Part shown: positions 51,938-60,507 of the stretch, piece by piece
How the letters are laid out: every line of letters starts with the position of its first letter
Position numbering within the stretch: position 1 is the first letter of the stretch
Origin: Actinomadura nitritigenes
GTDB lineage: Bacteria; Actinomycetota; Actinomycetes; Streptosporangiales; Streptosporangiaceae
NCBI RefSeq assembly: GCF_017573545.1
Contig: NZ_JAGEOK010000029.1
Location: 62,001 to 126,000, forward strand
DNA length: 64,000 bases
Reading direction: 5' to 3'
Notes under the pieces: model-generated
What the model saw: only the letters and a program-made list of their open reading frames with translations
Told to the model about the DNA's origin: nothing
Database searches by the model: none
Position numbers and translations under genes: made by a program

Positions 51938-52342
51938 GTGTCGTTCAACGAGGAAGAGATCGCCTACATGAGGTCGCAGCGGCTGGCGCGGATCGCCACC
52001 GTCGCGGAGGACGGGCAGCCGGACGTGTCCCCGGTCGGATTCGACTTCGACGGGACGCACCTGTTCGTGGGCGGCGGCGATCCGGTGCGGACCCGCAAGT
52101 TCCGCAACGTGCGGTCCGGGAACACGAAGATCGCGATCGTCATCGACGACGTGCCCTGCACCGACCCGTGGTCGCCCCGGTACCTGCGCGTCTACGGCGA
52201 GGCCGAGCTGGTCGAGCGCGAGACGGCGGCCGGTCCGCGCCCGTACATCAGGATCACGCCGCTGCTCTCGTGGAGCTGCAACCTGGACGGCCGCCCCCTC
52301 ACCGGCGACCGCAGCGTCCGGCGCACCGTCCACCGCCCCTGA
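51938..52342 (+). CDS. PPOX-class F420-dependent oxidoreductase
   Basis: Split beta-barrel flavin/deazaflavin-binding protein of 134 residues. The pattern LARIATVAEDGQPDVSPVGFDFDG and NTKIAIVIDD matches the actinobacterial PPOX class F420-dependent family, which reduces varied substrates with F420H2. Starts at GTG 51938 after gaggag. It stands alone. F420 versus FMN use cannot be fixed from sequence by eye. Confidence 0.85.
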   Translation: MSFNEEEIAYMRSQRLARIATVAEDGQPDVSPVGFDFDGTHLFVGGGDPVRTRKFRNVRSGNTKIAIVIDDVPCTDPWSPRYLRVYGEAELVERETAAGPRPYIRITPLLSWSCNLDGRPLTGDRSVRRTVHRP

Positions 52343-52393
52343 CCTCGGCCCGCGCCTCTAGGCTCGGGGGATCGGACGAGCCGGGAGGACGAG

Positions 52394-53083
52394 GTGACCG
52401 GGACGGCGTTGACCGAGGTGATGGCCGAGCTGGCCGCGCTGGAGGACCCGAAGGCGCGCGCGGTGAACGAGAGGCACGGTGACGATCACGGGGTGAACCT
52501 CGGGAAGCTGCGCGCGCTCGCGAAGCGGCTGAAGACGCAGCAGGATCTCGCGCGCCGGCTCTGGGAGACCGGCGACAGCGCGGCGCGGCTGCTGGCGCTC
52601 CTGATCTGCCGCCCGAAGGCGTTCGAGCGCGGCGAGCTGGACGCCATGATGCGCGAGGCCCGCACCCCCAAGGTGCAGGACTGGCTCGTGAGCCACGTGG
52701 TGAGGAAGAGCCCGCACGCCGAGGAGCTGCGTCTCGCCTGGTCCGGCGATCCGGACCCGGCGGTCGCGGCCGCCGGGTGGACGCTGACCGCCGAACGCGT
52801 GGTGAAGAAGCCCGACGGCCTCGACCTCACCGGGCTGCTCGACGTCATCGAGGCGGAGATGAAGGACGCCCCGGACCGCCTGCAATGGGCGATGAACACC
52901 TGCCTCGCCCAGGTCGGCATCGAGCATCCCGAGCACCGCGCCCGCGCGATCGCCATCGGCGAGCGCCTGGAGGTGCTCAAGGACTACCCGACGTCCCCGG
53001 GCTGCACGTCCCCGTACGCACCCGTCTGGATCGGCGAGATGGTGCGCCGCCAGGGGGACGGCACGTCGCCGGCGGCGCGTTAG
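52394..53083 (+). CDS. DNA alkylation repair (AlkD-like) HEAT-repeat protein
   Basis: A 229-residue, all-helical protein that fits the AlkD/AlkC-like HEAT-repeat family, which removes alkylated bases. Recognisable parts are GVNLGKLRALAKRLKTQQDLARRLWE near the N-terminus and DWLVSHVVRKSPH in the middle. The Trp/Asp cluster of AlkD is not obvious, so glycosylase activity is uncertain. GTG 52394 follows gggagg. Confidence 0.8.
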   Translation: MTGTALTEVMAELAALEDPKARAVNERHGDDHGVNLGKLRALAKRLKTQQDLARRLWETGDSAARLLALLICRPKAFERGELDAMMREARTPKVQDWLVSHVVRKSPHAEELRLAWSGDPDPAVAAAGWTLTAERVVKKPDGLDLTGLLDVIEAEMKDAPDRLQWAMNTCLAQVGIEHPEHRARAIAIGERLEVLKDYPTSPGCTSPYAPVWIGEMVRRQGDGTSPAAR

Positions 53084-53118
53084 GCGCCGCCGGCTCCGTG
53101 ACGGTCGGCCGGGTGGGC

Positions 53119-54294
53119 TCACCGAGACCGGGCGGGTTCGGGGTCGTAGCGGGCCGCGTCGCGGTGGGCCGTGTCGGGTCCGTCGAGGTGCTGGAGGGCG
53201 AGCTGCGCGGCGGCGATCCCGACCTCGGCGAGGAGTCCGGGAGCGGCGGACTGGTCCGTGGCCACGGCGAGGGCGTCGCCCCGCCCGACGGCCGGACGGT
53301 CGCGCCATGTCGTCCCGGGCAGGTCCAGGGCCCCGCTGCAATCGGTGCGCACGGCGCCGCGCTGCCACTCCACCGCCGCACGCCAGCCGGGCCACGCCTG
53401 GTCGAGGAGGCCGTGCACCCGGCGCTCGGCGTCGCCCTTGCGCTCGCCGGGCGCGCACGCGGCCGCGATCTGGACGAGTTCGCGCCCGGCCGGTGCGAGC
53501 GAGGGATCGGCGAGGCTGTAGCGGGCGACGTAGATCCGGTCGTCCAGGTCCGACAGCCGGAACCAGTCGGGGCCGGAGCCGGCGCGCATGCCGAGGTCGA
53601 ACGTCGCCGTGCGGGCGCCGGTCCAGGCGAGCGCGTCGTCGCCGGTCAGCCGGCGCGCCGTGGCGAGGCCGGTGGCGATGATCGCCGGGCCCGCGGGCGG
53701 GTCGGGCACCCGCGTCCCGGTGATCGTCCGCACGCCGAGGTGGGCGGCGCGGTCGGCGAGGATGTCGACGAGGGTGGACCAGCCGCCCGTCACGTACCGG
53801 ACGCCGCCCGCGAGCGCGCGGCGGAGGCGCTGGTGAACGAACGCGGCCGACAGCCGTCCGGGGTCGTGGTCGAAGGTGAAGACGAAGCACACGCCGATGA
53901 CCGCCTCGGCCGTCCGCGCGTCGACATGGCGGAGCAGCCAGGCCCGGAACGGCTCCGCCGCCGGCGCCTCGGCGGGCAGCGCGGCGATGGCCGCGCCGAG
54001 CTCGTCGGGCCACGGGCCGAGCCGGCCTTCGGACCGGACGAGGCGGGGTCGCGGCGGCGCCGCCACGACCGGCGGGGTGAGGCCGCGGCGTTCCAGCCAG
54101 TCCCACCACGCCCCGTCCACGTAGATCGCGTGGGGGCCGGTGTTGGCGCGGTACGGGCCGTCCAGCGTGCGCGCCCGCCCGCCGGGCCGGGAGTGCGCCT
54201 CGACGACGGTCACCCGCCGGCCGTGCTCGGCCGCCTCGATGGCGGCGGTCAGGCCGGTGAGCCCGGCGCCGACGATCGTCAGGTCTGGTTTCAC
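53119..54294 (-). CDS. NAD(P)/FAD-dependent oxidoreductase
   Basis: Amine-oxidase/desaturase-type flavoprotein of 391 residues. The dinucleotide motif is VGAGLTGLTAAIEAAEHG, followed by the second FAD motif EAHSRPGGRARTL. It lacks a C-terminal GD box of the exact textbook form, though PAVGRGDALAVATDQS is probably its counterpart. It is divergent from the ECF sigma factor, 90 bases away, and could be a target of it. Reaction unknown. Confidence 0.88.
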   Translation of the reverse strand: MKPDLTIVGAGLTGLTAAIEAAEHGRRVTVVEAHSRPGGRARTLDGPYRANTGPHAIYVDGAWWDWLERRGLTPPVVAAPPRPRLVRSEGRLGPWPDELGAAIAALPAEAPAAEPFRAWLLRHVDARTAEAVIGVCFVFTFDHDPGRLSAAFVHQRLRRALAGGVRYVTGGWSTLVDILADRAAHLGVRTITGTRVPDPPAGPAIIATGLATARRLTGDDALAWTGARTATFDLGMRAGSGPDWFRLSDLDDRIYVARYSLADPSLAPAGRELVQIAAACAPGERKGDAERRVHGLLDQAWPGWRAAVEWQRGAVRTDCSGALDLPGTTWRDRPAVGRGDALAVATDQSAAPGLLAEVGIAAAQLALQHLDGPDTAHRDAARYDPEPARSR

Positions 54295-54371
54295 GGGTCA
54301 TGCCCTTCTGTCGGGTTCTGTGCGGTTCCTCCTGTCTGGAAGGTGGCGGCGGACGCCCGGAAGGTTCCGGC

Positions 54372-54377
54372 TAATCT
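54372..54377 (+). promoter_or_regulatory. Leaderless -10 box (TAATCT) for sigma factor
   Basis: TAATCT ends seven bases before GTG 54385; no ribosome site. Confidence 0.55.
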
Positions 54378-54384
54378 TCGGGGC

Positions 54385-54876
54385 GTGGATCCGGACACCG
54401 TCGCCGCCGCCCAGCGGGGCGACGCGCTCGCGCTGGACCGGCTCATCGACGAGCTGGCCCCGTACGTCCGGCGGCTGTGCGCGCGGATCGCCCCGGCGGC
54501 GGCCGACGACGCGGCGCAGGAGGCCCTGCTGGAGATCTTCCGGGGGCTGCCGTCGCTGCGCGCCCCGGAGGCGATCATCACGTGGGCGCGGTCGGTCACC
54601 GTCCGGACGGCGGTCCGGCTCGCCCGCCGCGACGACCGGGAGGTCGCCGCGGACGACACGCTCGTGGACCGTTCCGACCCGTCCCGCGAAGGGCTGGTGG
54701 ACATCGATGACGCCCTGGCGCGCCTGCCGGTGCCCCAGCGGGTGGTGCTGGTCCTGCGCACCCATGAGGGCCTCAGTGAGCAGGAGATCGCGGCGGCTCT
54801 GGGGATTCCGATGGGCACCGTGAAGTCCCGGCTGCACCGGGCCAGGGCCGCGTTCCGGGAGGGGTGGGAGGCGTGA
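54385..54876 (+). CDS. ECF-type RNA polymerase sigma factor
   Basis: Sigma-70 family protein of 163 residues with regions 2 and 4 only. Region 2 includes DDAAQEALLEIFRGLPSLRAPEAIITWARSVTVRTAVRL. Region 4 is LPVPQRVVLVLRTHEGLSEQEIAAALGIPMGTVKSRLHRARAAFREG. GTG 54385 fits the family and the -10 box. The stop overlaps the next start as GTGA. That partner is an SRPBCC protein, not a recognisable anti-sigma factor, which is unusual. Confidence 0.93.
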   Translation: MDPDTVAAAQRGDALALDRLIDELAPYVRRLCARIAPAAADDAAQEALLEIFRGLPSLRAPEAIITWARSVTVRTAVRLARRDDREVAADDTLVDRSDPSREGLVDIDDALARLPVPQRVVLVLRTHEGLSEQEIAAALGIPMGTVKSRLHRARAAFREGWEA

Positions 54877-55355
54877 GCGAACCCGTGGCGCTGCCCGGCA
54901 TGGATCCGATCGACCGCCTCGCGGTCCTGGAGGCGGGGCTGCCCGGCGCCGTCGTCGGGCGCCGCCGCGTCGCCGCCCCGTTCGACGCCGTGTGGCGGGT
55001 CATCGCGGACCTGGAGAACACCGTCCCCCGCTACGAGGCCGCCGTCGCCCGCGTGCGGATCGTCGAAGAGCGGGGCGAGTTCCTGCGCCTGGTGGTGCGG
55101 GACGCCGCGGGCCGCGAGGACGCCGTGGACGCCCGGCTCCGGCCCGGCTGGTGCCTGATGCAGTCGGCCACGGTCGTCGTCGCCTTCGCCGCCCGCCCCG
55201 TCGACGGGGAGACCCTGCTCGCGCATCTCGAGCACCGGCGCCCGCAGGAGTCCCCGCCCGGCCGGAGCGCGCCGGTCGACCGCGCCGCCGCGCTCGCGAA
55301 GATCGACCAGGAGCTCCGGACGATCGAGGGACTCGCCACCGGCGACGGCAGCTGA
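54873..55355 (+). CDS. SRPBCC-fold protein coupled to the sigma factor
   Basis: A 160-residue protein with a START/Bet v1-like (SRPBCC) pattern: RRRVAAPFDAVWRVIADLENTVPRYEAAVARV in the first half, then a run of beta strands and a final long helix near 130-155. Such folds bind hydrophobic ligands. It starts at GTG 54873, overlapping the sigma stop, behind ggaggggtgggag. It has no membrane helix or ZAS motif. It may modulate the sigma factor in response to a ligand; this is inference. Confidence 0.8.
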   Translation: MSEPVALPGMDPIDRLAVLEAGLPGAVVGRRRVAAPFDAVWRVIADLENTVPRYEAAVARVRIVEERGEFLRLVVRDAAGREDAVDARLRPGWCLMQSATVVVAFAARPVDGETLLAHLEHRRPQESPPGRSAPVDRAAALAKIDQELRTIEGLATGDGS

Positions 55356-55421
55356 GTTCGCCGAGTTCCGGCGTGCGGGCACGCACCCCGACCTGTCAAA
55401 TCACCTTAAACAAGGCCATTG

Positions 55422-55440
55422 ACGTGCAATGGCATGCTCT
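55422..55440. promoter_or_regulatory. Inverted repeat upstream of multicopper oxidase
   Basis: gccatt and aatggc flank a seven-base spacer near 55418-55436, in an AT-rich promoter region that is unlike the rest of the window. It is a candidate control site for the oxidase gene. Confidence 0.35.
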
Positions 55441-55526
55441 TAGGGATATTTTAGTCCGTGAGTTTGAGATCGACCCTCCGGGCGAGAATTCCACCGTGCG
55501 GCGCGACGGCTGGAAGGGACGGACGG

Positions 55527-57428
55527 ATGGAGAAGGTCGTCGGGCGGCGGAATTTCCTCATGGCTGGTGCCGTCGGAGGCTCGGGCATGCTACTGCCCCA
55601 GGCTTTCCGGCAATCACCGGCCTACGCGGCGCCGGTTCACGGGTCCAGGTCGGGAGACACCGAAGTGACGGTGACCCCGCCCTTGAAGAAGTACGTCGAC
55701 CCGCTGCCCCGGCCGGTGAGAGCCATTCCGGACATATCCGCCTATCCGGGCGCCGATTACTACGAGCTCACGATGCGGCAGCACGAGTGGTGCTTCCACC
55801 GGGACCTCGATCCGGCCACCGTGTGGGGTTACTGGGCCAAGAATCCGAACGACCCGGGCAAGCCGCTCGGCATGGGCTATCTCGGGCCGACGATCGGCGC
55901 GACCAAGAACCATCCGACGGTCGTCAAATACCGCAACGAGCTGCCGGTCGGCCCCCACATGTTCCAGTTCGTGCTCGACCGCATCCGTAAGGGCGACCCT
56001 CAGCTCACCCCGCCGCCCTACCACGGCATGCCGCCCCTTCCGCCGGGCATCAACGTGTGGAACGTCGTCCACCAGCACGGCGGTTTCACTCCGCCGCAGT
56101 CCGACGGCATGCCGCTGCAGTGGTTCAGCCCCGAGGGCGTCCGCGGCCCGTCCTACACCACCCTGGACCCGGGCAAGGTCGCGGCCAACGAGGCGATCTA
56201 CGCCTACACCAACCGCGAGCGCTCGGCCATGCTCTGGTACCACGACCACGCCATGGGGATCACCAGCCTGAACGTCTACGCGGGCCTCGCCGGACTCTGG
56301 CTCGTCGAGGACCCCGCCGACGAGCGGCTCGGCCTGCCGCGCGGCGAGTTCGAGGTCCCCCTGATCCTGCAGGACCGGACCTTCGACGAGGACGGCTCCC
56401 TCGCCTACACCATGACCCAGGTGGAAGGCGCGGACACCCCCGTCGTCAACGGAAAGGCGTATCCCTTCTTGGCGGTCCAGCCGCGCCGCTACCGGCTGCG
56501 CTTTCTCAACGGATCGAACGAACGCTTCTGGCGGCTGCGGTTCCAGGCCGACAGGACACTGGTCCCGCAGGAATTCCTGCCGTTCTGGCTGATCGGTACC
56601 GACGGCGGCCTCCGTTCCCCGTTGCAGATGCTGAACTTCCTGATATCGCCGGCCGAACGGTACGACGTCATCATCGACTTCAGTGGGCTGCCCACGGGCG
56701 CGAAGGTCACCTTGATGAACTACAATGCGCCCGTCCACTTCCCCGGCGGCGGTGGGCCGGAGATATCGGAGATCATGCAGTTCCGGGTCACCGAGCGAAT
56801 GTCGGGAGGCGAGGACCCGACGACCCCGCCCAAGGAACTCGCGCTGCCCCCGGTCGAGCTGATCCGCCCGAGACCCGGCACCCGCCGACGGGAATGGGTC
56901 GTCTACCAGAAGGGCATCTTCGAGAGCATGACCTTCAACGGCGTGCCGTTCATGGCGCCGTCCGAAGACTTCATCAAGGAGGGCTCGTCCGAGATCTGGG
57001 AGTACATCAATCCCAATCACGACGCCCACCCGATGCACGTCCACCTCATCAACTTCCAGGTGCTGAACCGGCAGCCGATCGACGCGACCGCCTATCAGAA
57101 CGCCTTCCAGAAGTGGCTCGACGGCGGCCGCAAGGCCGCGGACAGGCCGGTGCTGGAGCACTACGTCACCGGCCCGCCGAGCCCGCCGGACCCGGACGAG
57201 GCGCATTCCTGGAAGGACACCGTCAGGATCTATCCGGAGTCGGTGACCCGGATCATCATCGACGAGTTCGACCTGCCGACCAGACGGATCGCGTCGATCC
57301 CGGCCAGCGGCGCCGAGCTGCCGGCGACGTACGTCCAGCACTGCCACATCCTCGAACACGAGGACGACGACCTCATGCGCCCCTGGACGATCGTCGCGGA
57401 CCACGACCGGCGCCGCCCGCCGCGATAG
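55527..57428 (+). CDS. Tat-exported multicopper oxidase
   Basis: Secreted copper oxidase of 633 residues, CotA/bilirubin-oxidase-like. The twin-arginine signal is GRRNFLMAGAVGG near the N-terminus. Copper sites are visible as HQHGG (about 181), WYHDHAMG (239), HPMHVHLINF (501) and HCHILEHE (605). It oxidises phenols, bilirubin-like compounds or metals and reduces O2 to water. ATG 55527 gives the complete Tat signal. Codon choice is more mixed than in most neighbours, which hints at acquisition. A 61-bp part of this gene recurs at 59219. Confidence 0.93.
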   Translation: MEKVVGRRNFLMAGAVGGSGMLLPQAFRQSPAYAAPVHGSRSGDTEVTVTPPLKKYVDPLPRPVRAIPDISAYPGADYYELTMRQHEWCFHRDLDPATVWGYWAKNPNDPGKPLGMGYLGPTIGATKNHPTVVKYRNELPVGPHMFQFVLDRIRKGDPQLTPPPYHGMPPLPPGINVWNVVHQHGGFTPPQSDGMPLQWFSPEGVRGPSYTTLDPGKVAANEAIYAYTNRERSAMLWYHDHAMGITSLNVYAGLAGLWLVEDPADERLGLPRGEFEVPLILQDRTFDEDGSLAYTMTQVEGADTPVVNGKAYPFLAVQPRRYRLRFLNGSNERFWRLRFQADRTLVPQEFLPFWLIGTDGGLRSPLQMLNFLISPAERYDVIIDFSGLPTGAKVTLMNYNAPVHFPGGGGPEISEIMQFRVTERMSGGEDPTTPPKELALPPVELIRPRPGTRRREWVVYQKGIFESMTFNGVPFMAPSEDFIKEGSSEIWEYINPNHDAHPMHVHLINFQVLNRQPIDATAYQNAFQKWLDGGRKAADRPVLEHYVTGPPSPPDPDEAHSWKDTVRIYPESVTRIIIDEFDLPTRRIASIPASGAELPATYVQHCHILEHEDDDLMRPWTIVADHDRRRPPR

Positions 57429-57460
57429 GCGGCCCGGCGCCGCACGCGTCCGGCGCCGGG
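57429..57460. terminator. Hairpin after the multicopper oxidase gene
   Basis: ggcccggcgcc (57429-57439) and ggcgccgggcc (57450-57460), a perfect 11-bp stem with a ten-base loop starting right after the stop codon. Confidence 0.7.
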
Positions 57461-57655
57461 CCGGCGGCCGTCGCGTTGCCCGCCGCCGGGCGATGACATG
57501 ACCGTTCCGTGAATCGGCGGGCGATCCAGCAATTCTTCGATGCGGCCTTCGCCATGCGTGAGGCGCGCCCCGAGCCATCCGCCGAAGGCGTTGATATATG
57601 GGCATTGGATGGCGGGTGAATCCCACCCTTGAATCGGACAGGAAGAGTCAATGGC

Positions 57656-59122
57656 ATGAGAAGACGGATATCCCGTGTCGCCGCGGGAGCCGCGGCCGTC
57701 GGCGTCGCCGCGTCGCTGGCGGCCGCGACCGGGAGCGCCCAGGGCGGGCAGGCGTCCGCGGCCCGGCTGCGGCAGGGGTCCGAACTCGTCAGCGAGACGT
57801 TCACCGGAGCCACCGCGGACCCGCGCTTCATCGGGTACGGGATGGCCTGCCTGACGGGAGCGCCGCGCGGCGGGACACCGGGCGAGGGCGAGCATCCGCT
57901 GGGAGGCTGCCGATCGGACCCGGAGGGCCCCGTGCCGCCGGGCGACGCCGCACCGCACGGGTATCTCCAGCTCACCGACGCGCACAGGGACCAGACCGGC
58001 GCCGTGCTGTTCGACACGCCGATCCCCGCGACCGACGGCCTGGACGTCACCTTCGAGCAGTGGCAGTACGGCAGCACCTCGCAGGTCCCGGCGGACGGGA
58101 TCTCGTTCTTCCTCACCGACGGCACCGCCCGCCTCACGCAGCCGGGCGCCTTCGGCGGGAGCCTCGGCTACGCCCAGAAGCTCCCGGACGACGACCCCGG
58201 CGCCGCGTTCGTCCCCGGAGTGAACGGCGGATACCTCGGCATCGGCCTCGACGTCCTCGGGAACTACTTCGGCGACTGGGAGCACCGCGGGAACGGGTGC
58301 GAGCGGCGCTCGCCCGCCGGGACCGTGTTCCACGTGCCGGCTCCCGGCCCCAACATGGTCACCGTCCGGGGACCGGGGAACGGCATCAACGGGTACTGCT
58401 GGCTCGATGCCACGACCAGCAACAAGACGACCACCGGGCCCTGGCCCTCCACCCTGCCGGGACGGCTGCAGAGCGACCTGCGCGACATCCCCGCCAACGC
58501 CACGCCGCAGCAGGCGGAGGCGCTGCTGGAGCCGCACAAGCGGACCGTCCACGTCGTGGTGACGCCCGCGCCGAACCCCGAGGTCCACGTCTCCATCGAC
58601 TTCCAGGACGGGGAGGGCTTCCAGCCGGTGCTGAGCTTCCCCGCTCCCGAGCCCGTCCCGGACACCTACAAGTTCGGGTTCGCCGCGTCCACCGGCCTGT
58701 TCACCGACGTGCACCTCATCCGCCGGGTGGCCCTGCACTCCGAGCGCCCGCTGGGCGGGCTGCACCTCACCAAGGAGTTCGCCGGCTGGGGCGAGCCGGA
58801 CAAGCGCTGGAACGTCATCCGGTACCGGTTCATCGTCAGGAACACGGGCGACGTGCCGCTGAACACCATCACCATCCACGACCGGATCGCCCAGGGCCTG
58901 AACTGCCCGGTTACGACGCTGGCCCCGGGCGAATCGGTGACCTGCACGGGAAGGCACACCGTCACCAGGGCCGACCGGGAACGCGGTTTCGTCGAGAACA
59001 CCGCGACGGCCACCGGCACCCGGGAGGACGACGACGAGACCGTCACCTCGAACGAGTCCAGCCTCACCGTGCCGGTGAACGAGAACGGCAAGCCGAAGCC
59101 GGGCGAGCCGGGGAAGCCGTAG
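57656..59122 (+). CDS. Secreted lectin-like protein with DUF11-type domain
   Basis: Exported protein of 488 residues. The signal peptide MRRRISRVAAGAAAVGVAASL is followed by an Ala/Ser/Gly stretch. Residues about 55-360 resemble an L-type (legume-like) lectin jelly roll: DGISFFLTDG, GGYLGIGLDVLGNY, and a final FAASTG. The C-terminal 100 residues form an Ig-like DUF11/conserved-repeat domain (YRFIVRNTGDVPLNTITIHD). A carbohydrate-binding surface role is likely. ATG 57656 behind aggaag was chosen over an upstream TTG because it gives a clean signal peptide. It follows the multicopper oxidase by 227 bases. Confidence 0.85.
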   Translation: MRRRISRVAAGAAAVGVAASLAAATGSAQGGQASAARLRQGSELVSETFTGATADPRFIGYGMACLTGAPRGGTPGEGEHPLGGCRSDPEGPVPPGDAAPHGYLQLTDAHRDQTGAVLFDTPIPATDGLDVTFEQWQYGSTSQVPADGISFFLTDGTARLTQPGAFGGSLGYAQKLPDDDPGAAFVPGVNGGYLGIGLDVLGNYFGDWEHRGNGCERRSPAGTVFHVPAPGPNMVTVRGPGNGINGYCWLDATTSNKTTTGPWPSTLPGRLQSDLRDIPANATPQQAEALLEPHKRTVHVVVTPAPNPEVHVSIDFQDGEGFQPVLSFPAPEPVPDTYKFGFAASTGLFTDVHLIRRVALHSERPLGGLHLTKEFAGWGEPDKRWNVIRYRFIVRNTGDVPLNTITIHDRIAQGLNCPVTTLAPGESVTCTGRHTVTRADRERGFVENTATATGTREDDDETVTSNESSLTVPVNENGKPKPGEPGKP

Positions 59123-59157
59123 GCCGGCCCGCCCGCGACCGGGCTCCGACGCGCCTC

Positions 59158-59204
59158 GCCTCGTCTCCGGCCGATCCTTCGCCACGGTGGGCCGGCGACG
59201 AGGC
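59158..59204. terminator. Hairpin after lectin-like gene
   Basis: 59158-59172 pairs with 59190-59204 with one mismatch, loop of 17 bases, 35 bases after the stop. Confidence 0.6.
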
Positions 59205-59218
59205 GGGGCGGGCCCGCG

Positions 59219-59291
59219 CTACGTCACCGGCCCGCCGAGCCCGCCGGACCCGGACGAGGCGTGCTCCTGGAAGGACACCCTCCCCGGCTAG
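59219..59291 (+). pseudogene. Fragment copy of the multicopper oxidase gene
   Basis: Bases 59219-59279 match 57161-57221 inside the oxidase gene at 58 of 61 positions; all three differences fall in one codon (cat to tgc). In that frame it continues a few codons to TAG at 59289-59291. There is no start codon or copper site. It is the remnant of a second, duplicated oxidase gene or a local recombination product. Its last bases overlap the stop of the convergent NmrA-like gene. Confidence 0.85.
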
Positions 59292-60256
59292 CTGTACTGA
59301 CCGGAGGCCCCGAAAGAGACCCGGTCACCGCGCCACTCGGTCGCACGAAGGAATTCCTCCCAGTTCAGCGCGCCGGGGTCAACGCTTCGGCTCCACTGCA
59401 TGTCGCGGTCATCCCGGTAGTAGCCGAACTCCACCGCATACTCGGCCATGCCGAGGATCTCGTCGACCACAAGAGGGTTCTCGCCCAGTTCCGGGAAATA
59501 TGTGAGCAGCCCTTCCCGGGAATGCGCACTCCGGTACTCGGCCTTGAGCCCGGTGACACGGGAAAAGGCATCGACCATCTCGGCGGGGGAGATGACGTCG
59601 CCGACCACGGGCAGGGAGGCGCCGAGGTGGGCGTTGGGGTCGGAGAACACCTCGAGCACGGCCGGCCCGGTCGCGGTGAGCGGGTCGACGAACGGAGCGC
59701 GGAAGTGTTCGGGCAGGTAGAAGGGCATGAGCACCCGGTCGCCGTCGATCCGGGGTGCGTAGTATTCCAGCGCGTTCGTGTAGAAGAACGAGAGCATGAC
59801 GAAGGTGTGCGCGACGGGCAGGGCCCGAATGTGCTCTGCGATGAGCGCCTTGTCGGTGAAGTGCGGAGCGTACTTGGTGCCCGACGACCTCTCCTGGACA
59901 TTCTCGAGCGCGCTGAAGACGATGTGCCCCACGCCGGCCTCGACCGCCGCATCGGCGAGCTGCCGGCCAAGGGTGAGCTCGTCGGCCGACGGCGGCGCAA
60001 CGGGCGGCGTCATGAGGAAAGCCCCATCGGCCGATCGGAACGCCTGCGCGAACTCGCGCCGGTGATCCGGCTCCAGGGGAACCGTGACGATCTCCGCGCC
60101 CATCGTCGCCAGGTTCCGAGCCTCGGATGAGCCGGCGTTCCGCGTCAGGGCGCGCACTCGAAACCTTCCGCTCTCGAGCAGGGAGGCGGCAACGCTCCTG
60201 CCCTGCTTGCTGGTCGCGCCCGAGACGACGATCAACGGCTTGCCGGTAGCGGACAT
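59288..60256 (-). CDS. NmrA-like NAD(P)-binding protein
   Basis: Atypical short-chain-dehydrogenase-like protein of 322 residues. The cofactor motif GATSKQGRSVAASLLESG is NmrA-like, and HTFVMLSFFYTNALEYY is typical of the family. NmrA-type proteins sense the NAD(P) state or act as quinone/NAD(P)H reductases. ATG 60256 follows aaaggg on its strand. It is divergent from an ArsR regulator with a clear palindrome between them. Codon use is less GC-extreme than its right-hand neighbours. Confidence 0.9.
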   Translation of the reverse strand: MSATGKPLIVVSGATSKQGRSVAASLLESGRFRVRALTRNAGSSEARNLATMGAEIVTVPLEPDHRREFAQAFRSADGAFLMTPPVAPPSADELTLGRQLADAAVEAGVGHIVFSALENVQERSSGTKYAPHFTDKALIAEHIRALPVAHTFVMLSFFYTNALEYYAPRIDGDRVLMPFYLPEHFRAPFVDPLTATGPAVLEVFSDPNAHLGASLPVVGDVISPAEMVDAFSRVTGLKAEYRSAHSREGLLTYFPELGENPLVVDEILGMAEYAVEFGYYRDDRDMQWSRSVDPGALNWEEFLRATEWRGDRVSFGASGQYS

Positions 60257-60353
60257 CACGCACCCTTTCCTGTGGGGCCCGACGCTCGCGAGAGGCGACC
60301 AGCGGGAGTACTGGTCACGCCGGCGTCAGGCAGTGGCGGGAGCCATCATATCG

Positions 60354-60377
60354 ACACATTGCGATGCGTCAATGTGT
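60354..60377. promoter_or_regulatory. Candidate ArsR operator
   Basis: acacattg (60354-60361) and caatgtgt (60370-60377), perfect 8-bp arms around an eight-base spacer, in the 251-base divergent gap. A looser related AT-rich site lies near 60461-60483. Confidence 0.65.
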
Positions 60378-60507
60378 AGCTCGGAGGGCGGGCTCGCCGC
60401 ACTGATCGGCGCTCAAGCACCCCCAGACCCGGCGTTGGGGCTGCGAGGCCCGGCTCGGTACATCACATCGAGATATAGTGGTGCGTGGGTACGAGAGAGG
60501 AGCCGTC

